This document shows, piece by piece, positions 1-8,100 of a DNA stretch of 9,226 bases. The notes below the pieces were generated by a model. The model did not search any database. It saw only the letters and a program-made list of their open reading frames with translations, and was not told the origin of the DNA. A program made the translations under genes and the position numbers. The DNA comes from DASXTB01 sp036505615 (GTDB taxonomy: Bacteria > Acidobacteriota > UBA6911 > JACQSX01), in contig DASXTB010000301.1 in assembly GCA_036505615.1 (NCBI GenBank), positions 1 to 9,226 on the forward strand. Reading direction: 5' to 3'. The first letter of the stretch is position 1. Each line of letters opens with the position of its first letter.

Positions 1-81
1 CCCAAAAATATGAGAATTCCTTGAATGCGTCAACAGATAAAGCGCGCAAAATGCAGATCACTGAATACAAAAAATTGGATT

Positions 82-328
82 GAGTATAGCCGGCGGCAAA
101 GCCCGTCCCGCCCAGCGCCGCCGCCGGTTGGCCATCCATCCCAAACGATCCGTCCTGAAAGGGCCTAAGAATTTTTCGCAAATTTGAAACCAAGCCCGAT
201 TCGTTCTTCGACCCGCTATATCCGTGGCGCTCGGCTCTGCGACGCCTTCAGCGTCGGACGGTTTATGGGAACGGTTAACCGGCGGCGACGCTCCGCAAAA
301 AGCGCGGGCTTTGCCGCCGGCTATACTC
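82..328. repeat. 247-bp nested inverted-repeat element (MITE-like)
   Basis: The ends are a perfect 24-bp inverted repeat: 82-105 begins GAGTATAGCCGG and 305-328 ends CCGGCTATACTC. Inside lie two more arm pairs in nested order. Positions 119-129 (CGCCGCCGGTT) pair with 277-287, and 140-155 pair imperfectly with 256-269. A small hairpin, CGACGC/GCGTCG, lies at 240-256. The whole unit could therefore fold into one long interrupted stem. It has no reading frame worth calling. This is the architecture of a miniature inverted-repeat element or a dispersed intergenic repeat. A TA dinucleotide sits next to each terminus, which would fit IS630/mariner-type mobilisation, but no longer target duplication is seen. 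Nothing is visible in 1-81. Confidence 0.7.
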
Positions 329-395
329 TGTAAACCCTTCGGCTTTCACCGACGGCCTAATACATCCTTGGCTGCGGATTCACCGTTCATGTAGC

Positions 396-459
396 CGTGA
401 TCGGCTTTTGCTTCGGTTGTGGCCCTGGCACTGTAGGCTCGTGCGCGTGGTCGGCTGTT
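396..459 (+). repeat. Pair of 14-bp repeat words downstream of the oxidoreductase gene
   Basis: Two direct, related words fit CGTGRTCGGCTKTT: CGTGATCGGCTTTT at 396-409 and CGTGGTCGGCTGTT at 446-459. Each recurs exactly once more in the window, at the outer ends of the hexamer palindrome on the far side of the oxidoreductase gene (1943-1956 on the minus strand and 2062-2075 on the plus strand). They look like decayed ends of the same repeat family. The word at 396-409 also overlaps a short AGCCG-TGAT-CGGCT hairpin followed by TTTT. No plus-strand gene precedes it, so I do not call it a terminator. The rest of 329-513 shows no gene and no convincing terminator for the minus-strand gene ending at 514. 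Confidence 0.5.
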
Positions 460-513
460 AATAGACGGAATTTATCTCCCCTGTTCCCAGTGTCCCCCGT
501 GGTTCACCCCCAC

Positions 514-1875
514 TCACACAGGCAGCTTCCAGGGCGCCCGATATTTTCTAGAGACGTAACTTTGCGCTTCCGCGTCGTCAATCATCTGTTCCTTTTCCAC
601 GTCCCACTTCACCAGGCGGCCCAGCCGAAACGCTATGTTCCCCAGGTGGCATGCGATCATCGAATTGTGTCCGATTTCCACGTCTGAATTGGGGGACTTG
701 CGAGATTGCATGCACTCGACAAAATTCTTCACGTGCAGAAGATGGTAGTCCTCACCTCCACTGCTTTGCCGCGGCTCGCCGGCTGCCCGGTATCTTCGCT
801 TCCGCCCCGTGGGGCGCTCCGTTTCCGGATGGACTTCCCATCCCCCGCGGTCCACCACCAGCACTCCATTATTTCCGTGAAACGCGACTCCATGATCGCG
901 AGCTTCCGGTCCCCGGCCGACCGCGGTAGCATGTTCCCAGACCATGCTGAAGTCAGGAAAGGCCCACAGCACCTGTTGAGTGTCAGGAGTCTCCTCGGCA
1001 TCATCGGGAAAGCCATACTTCCCTCCCACCGACATGGCGGAGCTGGGAGCCTTGATTCCCATCGCCCAGTTGGCGATATCAATCATGTGCGCGCCCCAGT
1101 CTGTCATCAATCCGCCGGCATAGTCCCAGTACCAACGGAAATTGAAGTGAAAGCGATTCTTGTTAAAAGGACGCTGGGGCGCCGGGCCGAGCCAGAAATC
1201 GTAGTCCACATCAGGAGGCGGGTCGCTGTCGGGAACCTGAGGAATATTTCCCATCCAGTCCTGATAGGCCCAGGTTCTAACCAGTCTCACCTTCCCCAGT
1301 TTGCCGCTCTTGACATAGTCGACTGCCTCACCAAAGTGGGTGGCGCTGCGTTGCTGCGTTCCCATTTGAACGACCCGGTTGCAGCGGCGCGCGGTATCTA
1401 CCATCGCCCTCCCTTCCGCTATGGTCAGGGACAAGGGCTTCTCCACGTAGACATCCTTGCCCGACTGGCAGGCCATAATCGTCGGGACGGCATGCCAATG
1501 ATCGGGCGTTGCGACGATGACAGCATCAATATCCTTCTGATCGATCACGCTCCGAAAATCACGGGTCACAAAAATGGAATGCCCGACTTCCTGGTCTTCG
1601 ACCAATTTCAGGGTTTTGGCGCGCTGTTCATCATCCACATCGCACAACGCTACGCAATCGACATTTTTGATTTTCAAAAAATCTCGCAGGTCACTTCGAC
1701 CCATGCCCCCACATCCGATCAATCCGATGCGGATGCGGCTATTGGCGCCGGCGATTCTATCTTTAGATCCGGCGGTCTGCGTTACCGGAGCCGCTTCCAG
1801 CGGCGAAAGACCGGCAGCGGCAGCCGCAAGACCGATGGAATTCTCAAGGAATCTGCGACGGGTCCGAGATTTCAT
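514..1875 (-). CDS. Tat-exported Gfo/Idh/MocA family oxidoreductase
   Basis: This is a 453-residue NAD(P)-dependent dehydrogenase of the Gfo/Idh/MocA superfamily. Such enzymes typically act on sugars, inositols or their derivatives; the substrate cannot be read here. The N-terminus carries a twin-arginine signal (T5-RRRFLE, then an alanine-rich hydrophobic stretch to about residue 28), so it is probably exported folded with its cofactor. The Rossmann motif GLIGCGGMG spans about 51-59. The family EKP motif is E145-K146-P147. The C-terminal domain has GGLMTDWGAHMID at about 254-266, with the usual D/H pair. The start at 1875 is chosen because AAGGAGGG lies 5 nt upstream. An in-frame ATG at 2013 would add 46 arginine-rich residues translated from the hexamer repeat and would bury the Tat signal, so I reject it. 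It appears monocistronic. It lacks the characteristic GH109 signature, so I do not call it a glycosidase. Confidence 0.93.
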   Translation of the reverse strand: MKSRTRRRFLENSIGLAAAAAGLSPLEAAPVTQTAGSKDRIAGANSRIRIGLIGCGGMGRSDLRDFLKIKNVDCVALCDVDDEQRAKTLKLVEDQEVGHSIFVTRDFRSVIDQKDIDAVIVATPDHWHAVPTIMACQSGKDVYVEKPLSLTIAEGRAMVDTARRCNRVVQMGTQQRSATHFGEAVDYVKSGKLGKVRLVRTWAYQDWMGNIPQVPDSDPPPDVDYDFWLGPAPQRPFNKNRFHFNFRWYWDYAGGLMTDWGAHMIDIANWAMGIKAPSSAMSVGGKYGFPDDAEETPDTQQVLWAFPDFSMVWEHATAVGRGPEARDHGVAFHGNNGVLVVDRGGWEVHPETERPTGRKRRYRAAGEPRQSSGGEDYHLLHVKNFVECMQSRKSPNSDVEIGHNSMIACHLGNIAFRLGRLVKWDVEKEQMIDDAEAQSYVSRKYRAPWKLPV

Positions 1876-1942
1876 ATTTCCCTCCTTGCTCGCTGGGATA
1901 ATTGGCAAGTTCCCTTCCTCTGTGTCCGCAAAGCAATCCAAT

Positions 1943-2075
1943 AAAAGCCGATCACGATCACGTCCACGAGCACGTCCACGCCTACGCACACGAAAAATAC
2001 ACAATTCGCTCACAATTCGACTGGTCGTAGTCGTGGACGTTGACGTGGTCGTGAACGTGAACGTGGTCGGCTGTT
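1943..2075. repeat. Hexanucleotide-rich imperfect palindrome upstream of the oxidoreductase
   Basis: The two arms are made of degenerate CGTGNAC/CGTGNTC hexamer units. The left arm (about 1943-1992) reads as CACGTCCACG-type units on the plus strand. The right arm (about 2024-2075) reads as CGTGGACGTTGACGTGG-type units. The reverse complement of the left arm aligns with the right arm over roughly 40 nt with a few mismatches. The outer ends are the words AAAAGCCGATCACG and CGTGGTCGGCTGTT. An AT-richer spacer of about 30 bp separates the arms. It lies 68 bp upstream of the oxidoreductase start and overlaps the spurious N-terminal extension of that frame. It is probably a dispersed repeat able to form a cruciform; any role in transcription is inference. 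Confidence 0.65.
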
Positions 2076-2203
2076 CAGTGCAAAATTTCGTCGAAAGCGC
2101 AAGATCTCACCAAATAGTAGTATGGAGCATACTAAGCAATCAGGCACGGATTTGCCTTGCTGCTATCGGCGGTCACTGCATTCTCCACTCACCCTTACGT
2201 GAA
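2076..2203. other. Intergenic stretch downstream of the ABC-2 permease, with a short hairpin
   Basis: No gene is visible between the palindrome and the permease stop. The only structure is a 7-bp perfect stem with a 3-nt loop at 2118-2134 (TAGTATG-GAG-CATACTA). It is AT-rich and lacks a following T-run on the minus strand, so it is at best a weak terminator for the exporter operon. Confidence 0.3.
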
Positions 2204-2974
2204 CTAACCCACCGCCTTCTTTCGAAACTGCCGCAGTCCAAAAGCAAGAAACGCGACGTCGAAGAAAAGCAGCCCTCCCACAATGCCATAACCGGGAAGG
2301 TGAGGAAACTGAGACACCAGGACGCTGCGAAAGCCTTCGCTGGCATACACCAGAGGATTTATAAGCACGGCTTTCTGAATCAGTGGAAAGGCGCGCAGCG
2401 CGCTCCAGGGATAATAGGTGCAGCCGAAGAAAATCATGGGCGCCAACACCAGGCTAAACATCAGCCCGATTTGCGTCTGGCCCACGCTGCAGCCAAGCGT
2501 CAAGCCAACCGCCGACGCGAGAAACGATACCAGAAGAGCCAGGGCCAGAAAACGAAATGGGTGATTCAAACTGATGGCGACTCCCCGCCCCATCATCAGC
2601 CAGGCAGCAGGTATTACCACGAGACCAGCAGCCAGAGCCTGAATCATCCCGGCAACAATTTTTTCCACGGCCAGCCATTCGATATGCATGGGAGCGAGCA
2701 AGCGGTCCTCGATTTCCTTAGTGAACTGAAACTCGGCGATTAGCGGCATAGCGACCGACTGGATTCCCGCCAGAGTCATGCTGATGGCGACGATCCCGGG
2801 AAGCAGCAGGCTCTTGTACTGCACCGGCATGAAGCCGCTGCTGGTCATGACTCGCCCGAAAACGAAGACAAAAAGCATCGGCTGCAGGAGCGTTTGCAGT
2901 AGCAGCGGCACAAAATTGCGACGCGCCACGTGGCCGTCTCGCCTAAGCATCGCGAAAAAGGTTTTCAGATTCAT
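2204..2974 (-). CDS. ABC-2 type transporter permease subunit
   Basis: This 256-residue integral membrane protein is the expected length for an ABC-2 permease (DrrB/NodJ-like class). It should form the membrane channel of an exporter for drugs, lipids or polysaccharide-like substrates. About six hydrophobic segments are visible, near 22-42, 57-79, 104-128, 141-163, 168-188 and 228-247. Family landmarks are the cytoplasmic KEIEDRLLAPM stretch (about 86-96) and NPLVYASEGFRSVL (about 206-219) before the last helix. Its ATG overlaps the stop of the upstream ATPase gene by 4 bp (2971-2974), so the two are translationally coupled and almost certainly form one complex. The substrate cannot be assigned. 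Confidence 0.93.
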   Translation of the reverse strand: MNLKTFFAMLRRDGHVARRNFVPLLLQTLLQPMLFVFVFGRVMTSSGFMPVQYKSLLLPGIVAISMTLAGIQSVAMPLIAEFQFTKEIEDRLLAPMHIEWLAVEKIVAGMIQALAAGLVVIPAAWLMMGRGVAISLNHPFRFLALALLVSFLASAVGLTLGCSVGQTQIGLMFSLVLAPMIFFGCTYYPWSALRAFPLIQKAVLINPLVYASEGFRSVLVSQFPHLPGYGIVGGLLFFDVAFLAFGLRQFRKKAVG

Positions 2975-4023
2975 TCGCGAAGGCTCCTTCCGGTATGATG
3001 CAGGAATAAGTTCTCAAGATTGGGCTCGGAGATATGCACATCGCGAATCATAACACCTCGCTGGATCGCCAGATTGACAACCTCGGGAATCAGCGATCCA
3101 CCGCGATCGGCGTAGACCAGAACCGTCCCATCCCCCGCGGCGCGAACCTCTGTCACCCCCTGCAAGCGGTGCAGGCTTTCGAGGAATTCGGCCGGGACTG
3201 ATTCAAATTGAAGCCGCAGCAAGAACCCTCCAGGGATGGAGCGCTTCAACTCTTCCGGACTGCCCAGCGCAATCATTTTCCCATGATCAATAATGGCCAG
3301 CCGGTGGCACAGCGCATCCGCCTCTTCCATGTTGTGCGTCGTCAGCAGGATGGTCTTACCGCTGCCGTTATACCGGCGGATGATTTCCCAGAGCATCAGG
3401 CGCGTCTGTGGGTCCAGACCTGTACTGGGCTCGTCCAAGAAGAGCAACTGCGGATCGTGCATCAACGCCCGGGCGATGGAAAGCCTTTGCATCATCCCCC
3501 CGGAAAAGCCGAATAACAACTGGTCCGCTCGGTCGGTCAACTTGAATTGTTCCAGCAGAGTTTCCGCCCGCCGTGACCCTTCCGAGGATGAAACACCGAA
3601 ATAGGCGCCGTGAAAAACCAGAAGCTCCCGGGCTGTCAATCCAAAATCCAAGTTGGGGCGCTGGGGTACCACGCCAATCAGTTGTTTGACCTGCACCAGG
3701 TTCTTCCAGACCTCGTAATCACCAACCCACGCGCGGCCCGAAGTGGGCCGGATGCGAGTGGTCAGGATTCCTACGGTGGTTGATTTCCCGGCGCCATTTG
3801 GTCCCAGCAAGCCGAAGATCTCGCCCGGATGGACATCCAGTGACAGGCCGTCGAGCGCGGTCACCGCAAAGCGCTGCCTGCTGCCACTCTTGGCGCCCCG
3901 CTGCATGATGAATCCAACTCCGCGTGCCGGCGTCGCCATGGGAGGCGGGCCGGTGTAGACCTTTTTCAGATTCTCTGTTCGAATGCCAATCGTCATGCCC
4001 GGATTAATTTCAGTAGAAGCCAT
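2971..4023 (-). CDS. ABC transporter ATP-binding protein (DrrA/CcmA-like)
   Basis: This is a 350-residue cytoplasmic ATPase powering the ABC-2 permease encoded next to it. Walker A is GPNGAGKST (74-82), the Q-loop is Q121, the signature is a divergent FSGGMMQR (173-180), Walker B is LLFLDEP with D197-E198, the D-loop is GLD (202-204) and the switch histidine is H230. The C-terminal extension after about 260, ending EPNLENLFLHHTGRSLRE, is typical of the drug-export subgroup. An unusual insertion of about 30 residues rich in Pro, Gly, Arg and Lys (about 24-53) separates the first strand (KVYTG) from AVTALDGLSL, where related proteins have only a few residues. The start at 4023 has no clear Shine-Dalgarno. 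Met10 (3996) is an alternative and has none either. It is first in its operon, with a divergent regulatory region upstream. Confidence 0.93.
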   Translation of the reverse strand: MASTEINPGMTIGIRTENLKKVYTGPPPMATPARGVGFIMQRGAKSGSRQRFAVTALDGLSLDVHPGEIFGLLGPNGAGKSTTVGILTTRIRPTSGRAWVGDYEVWKNLVQVKQLIGVVPQRPNLDFGLTARELLVFHGAYFGVSSSEGSRRAETLLEQFKLTDRADQLLFGFSGGMMQRLSIARALMHDPQLLFLDEPSTGLDPQTRLMLWEIIRRYNGSGKTILLTTHNMEEADALCHRLAIIDHGKMIALGSPEELKRSIPGGFLLRLQFESVPAEFLESLHRLQGVTEVRAAGDGTVLVYADRGGSLIPEVVNLAIQRGVMIRDVHISEPNLENLFLHHTGRSLRE

Positions 4024-4042
4024 TAGCTTATCAAAAAAATTC

Positions 4043-4065
4043 TAGACAAAATTTCATAATGTCTA
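4043..4065. promoter_or_regulatory. Candidate operator upstream of the ABC-2 exporter operon
   Basis: TAGACA and TGTCTA form a perfect 6-bp inverted repeat with an 11-bp AT-rich centre, 20 bp upstream of the ATPase start. The size and position suit a dimeric repressor site. A perfect TTGACA lies on the minus strand at 4096-4091, but no good -10 follows at 16-18 nt, so I do not call a promoter there. The rest of 4024-4238 is intergenic between divergent genes. Assignment as an operator is inference. Confidence 0.35.
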
Positions 4066-4153
4066 ACTGCGACGCGTGCTCAGCAAGTCCTGTCAAGAAA
4101 ATGTCGGAAAAATCTTAAATTTGCGATCATTTCCATCTGTTCACCGGAGCCGT

Positions 4154-4182
4154 TTGTGGACTAAACTGGCGCCGCCTATTCT
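4154..4182 (+). promoter_or_regulatory. Weak candidate promoter for the small ABM-like gene
   Basis: TTGTGG (4154-4159) and TATTCT (4177-4182) have an exact 17-bp spacing, with 3/6 and 4/6 matches to the sigma-70 boxes. They lie about 60 bp upstream of the start codon of the small plus-strand gene. The boxes are weak, so this is only a candidate. Confidence 0.3.
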
Positions 4183-4241
4183 AGTTGCCTGAGAGCCGTT
4201 GATTTTCAGATTACTGATCAAGCGGAGGAGACAACACTTTG

Positions 4242-4538
4242 ATGCGTAAAATCGTGCGGTATCGAGTCCACAGAGACAAACTCGAAAAAGTCAAGGAGGA
4301 TGTCAGCGAATTCGTGAAGGCTGTATCTGAAAACGAACCGCAAACGGTGTACGAAGCATACCAGGCAGACGATACAGTGTCGTTTATTCACATGATGTCT
4401 TTTCCCGATGCCAATGCAGAGAGGAGCCATCGGATCGCTCCTTACACGATGAAATTTGTCGCTGCCTTGTATCCCAATTGCGACGAACCTCCGGCATTCG
4501 CCGATCTGCGGCTGATCCGGTCGAGCAAGCAGTGTTGA
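4242..4538 (+). CDS. Small ABM/dimeric alpha-beta barrel-like protein
   Basis: This 98-residue soluble protein most resembles the antibiotic-biosynthesis-monooxygenase (ABM) / dimeric alpha-beta barrel superfamily. Members are about 100-residue ferredoxin-like folds acting as dimers, some as quinol monooxygenases, many of unknown function. The pattern is a first strand (KIVRYRVH), a helix rich in Lys/Glu (DKLEKVKEDVSEFVKAV), a second strand (TVYEAYQ), a third strand with SFIHMMSF, then an ERSHRIAPYTMKFVAALYP helix and a closing strand (ADLRLI). That is the expected secondary structure order. The Shine-Dalgarno GGAGGAG ends at 4230, 11 nt before this ATG. An adjacent in-frame TTG at 4239 would have a better 8-nt spacing, so either start is possible. 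It diverges from the ABC-2 exporter operon and converges on the MFS gene. The reaction is not assignable. Confidence 0.75.
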   Translation: MRKIVRYRVHRDKLEKVKEDVSEFVKAVSENEPQTVYEAYQADDTVSFIHMMSFPDANAERSHRIAPYTMKFVAALYPNCDEPPAFADLRLIRSSKQC

Positions 4539-4547
4539 AAGTGATGC

Positions 4548-4564
4548 GCCGTGGCCGGCACGGC
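4548..4564. terminator. Possible bidirectional hairpin between convergent genes
   Basis: GCCGTG-GCCGG-CACGGC forms a GC-rich 6-bp perfect stem with a 5-nt loop. It lies in the 25-bp gap between the convergent ABM-like and MFS genes and just touches the MFS stop codon. There is no T-run on either side, so if it terminates transcription it does so weakly. Confidence 0.35.
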
Positions 4565-5913
4565 TAGCGGGAGACCACTTCCAGTGGGATAGCGTTAGTC
4601 CGCGGTCCGAGAAGGCCGATGATCAGGGCCACGCCCAGCCATGCCAGTGAAAGCAGGAGAATCACAGATCCCACTCCATGAACAAGGAGCGCGCCGATCA
4701 ACAGAGATGACAATGCCGCGCTCAGACGACTCCAGCTGTAAGTGAATCCTACGCCGGTGGCACGCGCCCGCGTTGGGAATAGTTCCGCCTGGTAAGCATG
4801 CAGCGCGGCTGAGAACCAGTAGCTGAGCATGGTAATTAGCGCCCCATACCCAATCACTGCAACCGGAGCTCGGGCTTGGCTGAAGCCGATGCCCGCGACC
4901 GCGATCACCGAGGAAAGGACCGTTATTGTCCACTTGCGTTCGAATTTGTCGGTAGTCCAGACCGCGATCAGCGGTCCCACCGGGCTTGCCACCGCAATCA
5001 GCAGCGTATATCCAAGCGATTTGACAAGGGGAATTCCTTGCTGTGTCAGGAACGTCGGAAGCCAATTGGCGTATCCGTAAATACCGATCGTTTGCAAAAG
5101 GTGAAAACCGATCAACATCAGAGTTCTGCGTAGATACGGACGCCGCCACAGCTCCACCCATGGAAATCGCTGCGATAACTCCGTCGGAACCAGGGGCGCT
5201 TCGGGCAATGGCCTTCCCACTTCTTTTACTACTTCAGCTTCGATTTGTCCCATTAGAGCTTCCGCTTCAGCTACACGCCCCCGACTTTCCAGCCACCTTG
5301 GAGACTCGGGCAAGCTGCGGCGCAAATACCAGGCGAGTAAAGCACCCATTGAGCCTATGAGCATCACCCAGCGCCACCCATCCCAGTAAAAATGCGTGGG
5401 CACAAGCAGCCAAGAAAGGGCTGCCACAACAGGAACCGCGGTAAAGCCGACGACTTGCGTCACGGCAACATAGCGGCCTCGAACCGGGCTCGGTACCATC
5501 TCGGTCACATAGGTGTCAATGACGACAATCTCGGCGCCAATGCCGACGCCGGCCAACGCGCGCGAAACGATCAACCACCCGGCGCTGGAGACGAACGCGC
5601 CCATGAGAGTGAAGAGGGAGTAAATCAAAAGCATGAAGATGAACGCCCCGCGCCGGCCCATGTAATCGCTCCCCATCCCAAACAGCACTGTTCCCGCAAA
5701 CATGCCTAGGAAACCTGCCGAAATGAATAGGCTCAACTCTTGGATATTAAAAAACTTAGAAGTGTGAAGCGATGCCCCCAGGTAGGCGACCATGAATATG
5801 TCATAAAAATCAAACCAGGCGCCCAGCGAGATCAAGGTTATGAATCTGCGATGAAATTTCGATAGGGGAAGACGCTCCAGCCGGCCCGCGATGTTTGAAT
5901 GGGAGAGCGCCAT
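4564..5913 (-). CDS. MFS transporter, sugar/metabolite:H+ symporter type (NiaP-like)
   Basis: This 449-residue inner-membrane carrier has the usual twelve-helix MFS length. Motif A between helices 2 and 3 is GMGSDYMGRR (79-88). PESPRWL (202-208), at the start of the central loop, is the hallmark of the sugar porter and metabolite:H+ symporter groups. The first helix has WFDFYDIF, as in the NiaP/aromatic-acid type carriers, and the C-terminal half has AELFPTRARATGVG, another conserved loop of that group. It probably imports a small organic acid, vitamin or sugar by proton symport; the substrate is not readable. The start at 5913 (MALSHSN) is preferred over 5985, because the extra 24 residues would come from the arm of a palindromic repeat. 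No strong Shine-Dalgarno is seen for either. The palindrome separates it from the upstream ABC exporter, so co-transcription is doubtful. Confidence 0.9.
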   Translation of the reverse strand: MALSHSNIAGRLERLPLSKFHRRFITLISLGAWFDFYDIFMVAYLGASLHTSKFFNIQELSLFISAGFLGMFAGTVLFGMGSDYMGRRGAFIFMLLIYSLFTLMGAFVSSAGWLIVSRALAGVGIGAEIVVIDTYVTEMVPSPVRGRYVAVTQVVGFTAVPVVAALSWLLVPTHFYWDGWRWVMLIGSMGALLAWYLRRSLPESPRWLESRGRVAEAEALMGQIEAEVVKEVGRPLPEAPLVPTELSQRFPWVELWRRPYLRRTLMLIGFHLLQTIGIYGYANWLPTFLTQQGIPLVKSLGYTLLIAVASPVGPLIAVWTTDKFERKWTITVLSSVIAVAGIGFSQARAPVAVIGYGALITMLSYWFSAALHAYQAELFPTRARATGVGFTYSWSRLSAALSSLLIGALLVHGVGSVILLLSLAWLGVALIIGLLGPRTNAIPLEVVSR

Positions 5914-5942
5914 TAGATTTTGGCCGCAAATGAACGATGAAC

Positions 5943-6114
5943 GCGAATGCTTCTTGAATAGGACACGGATAAACACTGAACACACGGATTTGAGCTCTGA
6001 AATCCGAGGGGTATTTCAGAACTGATAGTACGTTGTTCTAACCTGCCCATTGGGATTTCAGGGCTGAGTCCGTGTGTTCAGTGTTTATCCGTGTCCTATT
6101 CAAGAAACATTCGC
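5943..6114. repeat. 172-bp near-perfect palindrome between exporter and MFS genes
   Basis: The arms at 5943-5988 and 6069-6114 are 46 bp each and match at 45 positions; the single mismatch is near the outer end. They contain the words GGACACGGATAAACACTGAA and TCCGTGTGTTCAGTG. The pairing resumes inside: 5994-6006 (AGCTCTGAAATCC) matches 6053-6065 with one mismatch. An unpaired loop of about 46 bp remains. In RNA it would be a very stable long hairpin located 17 bp past the stop of the ABC exporter on the minus strand. Repeats built on ATCCGTGT words are, from memory, common between genes in Acidobacteria-like and Verrucomicrobia-like genomes. It may act as a transcription barrier, or simply be a dispersed element. 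Confidence 0.8.
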
Positions 6115-6131
6115 TTTGATTGCGGCTAAAA

Positions 6132-7952
<1,821 letters not shown>

Positions 7953-8026
7953 TGAAGGGGACTGTCTTAGAGGACCACGCCAGCTATTCGGCGAGTCGCG
8001 GCATTTAAGAGTTTTCCCATTTATGA

Positions 8027-8056
8027 AGAATAGTCTGGCCAGCCTTACGATTGCAA
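8027..8056 (-). promoter_or_regulatory. Candidate promoter of the ABC half-exporter
   Basis: On the minus strand, TTGCAA (8056-8051) and TATTCT (8032-8027) are separated by 18 bp, with 4/6 matches at each box. They lie about 75 bp upstream of the exporter ATG. The match is modest. The -35 box also overlaps the hairpin that follows the toxin gene. Confidence 0.3.
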
Positions 8057-8100
8057 ACGCTGCCGGGCAGTGGTAACTCGGTGAAGGCCAGCGTCTTGCA
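8052..8100. other. Long-range hairpin immediately after the toxin stop codon
   Basis: TGCAAACGCTG (8052-8062) pairs with CAGCGTCTTGCA (8089-8100), 11 bp with one bulged base, around a 26-nt loop. It starts directly after the toxin stop codon on the minus strand. There is no T-run, so it is not a canonical intrinsic terminator. It may protect the transcript 3' end or reduce read-through into the ABC exporter. Confidence 0.35.

Noticed and set aside
514..1875. Assignment of the oxidoreductase as a GH109 glycosidase
   Set aside because: The Tat signal and length fit, but the C-terminal motif is WGAHMIDIANWAMG, typical of the general oxidoreductases, and the GH109-specific block is not seen.
706..1944. 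Long plus-strand open frame of 412 codons
   Set aside because: It lies antisense to the oxidoreductase, whose protein carries clear Tat, Rossmann and EKP motifs. The antisense product is His/Pro/Arg-rich without family motifs, so it is a shadow of the real gene.
1951..2070. CRISPR-like short repeats
   Set aside because: The units are contiguous degenerate hexamers in opposed arms, without regular spacers of 25-40 bp or cas genes nearby.
1574..2743. Plus-strand open frame of 389 codons spanning two genes and a repeat
   Set aside because: It crosses the oxidoreductase, the hexamer palindrome and the ABC-2 permease in antisense. Its product includes a VVVDVDVVVNVNVV run that is only a translation of hexamer repeats.
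4091..4096. Perfect TTGACA on the minus strand upstream of the ABC-2 operon
   Set aside because: No acceptable -10 hexamer lies 16-18 bp downstream, so a promoter cannot be supported from this box alone.
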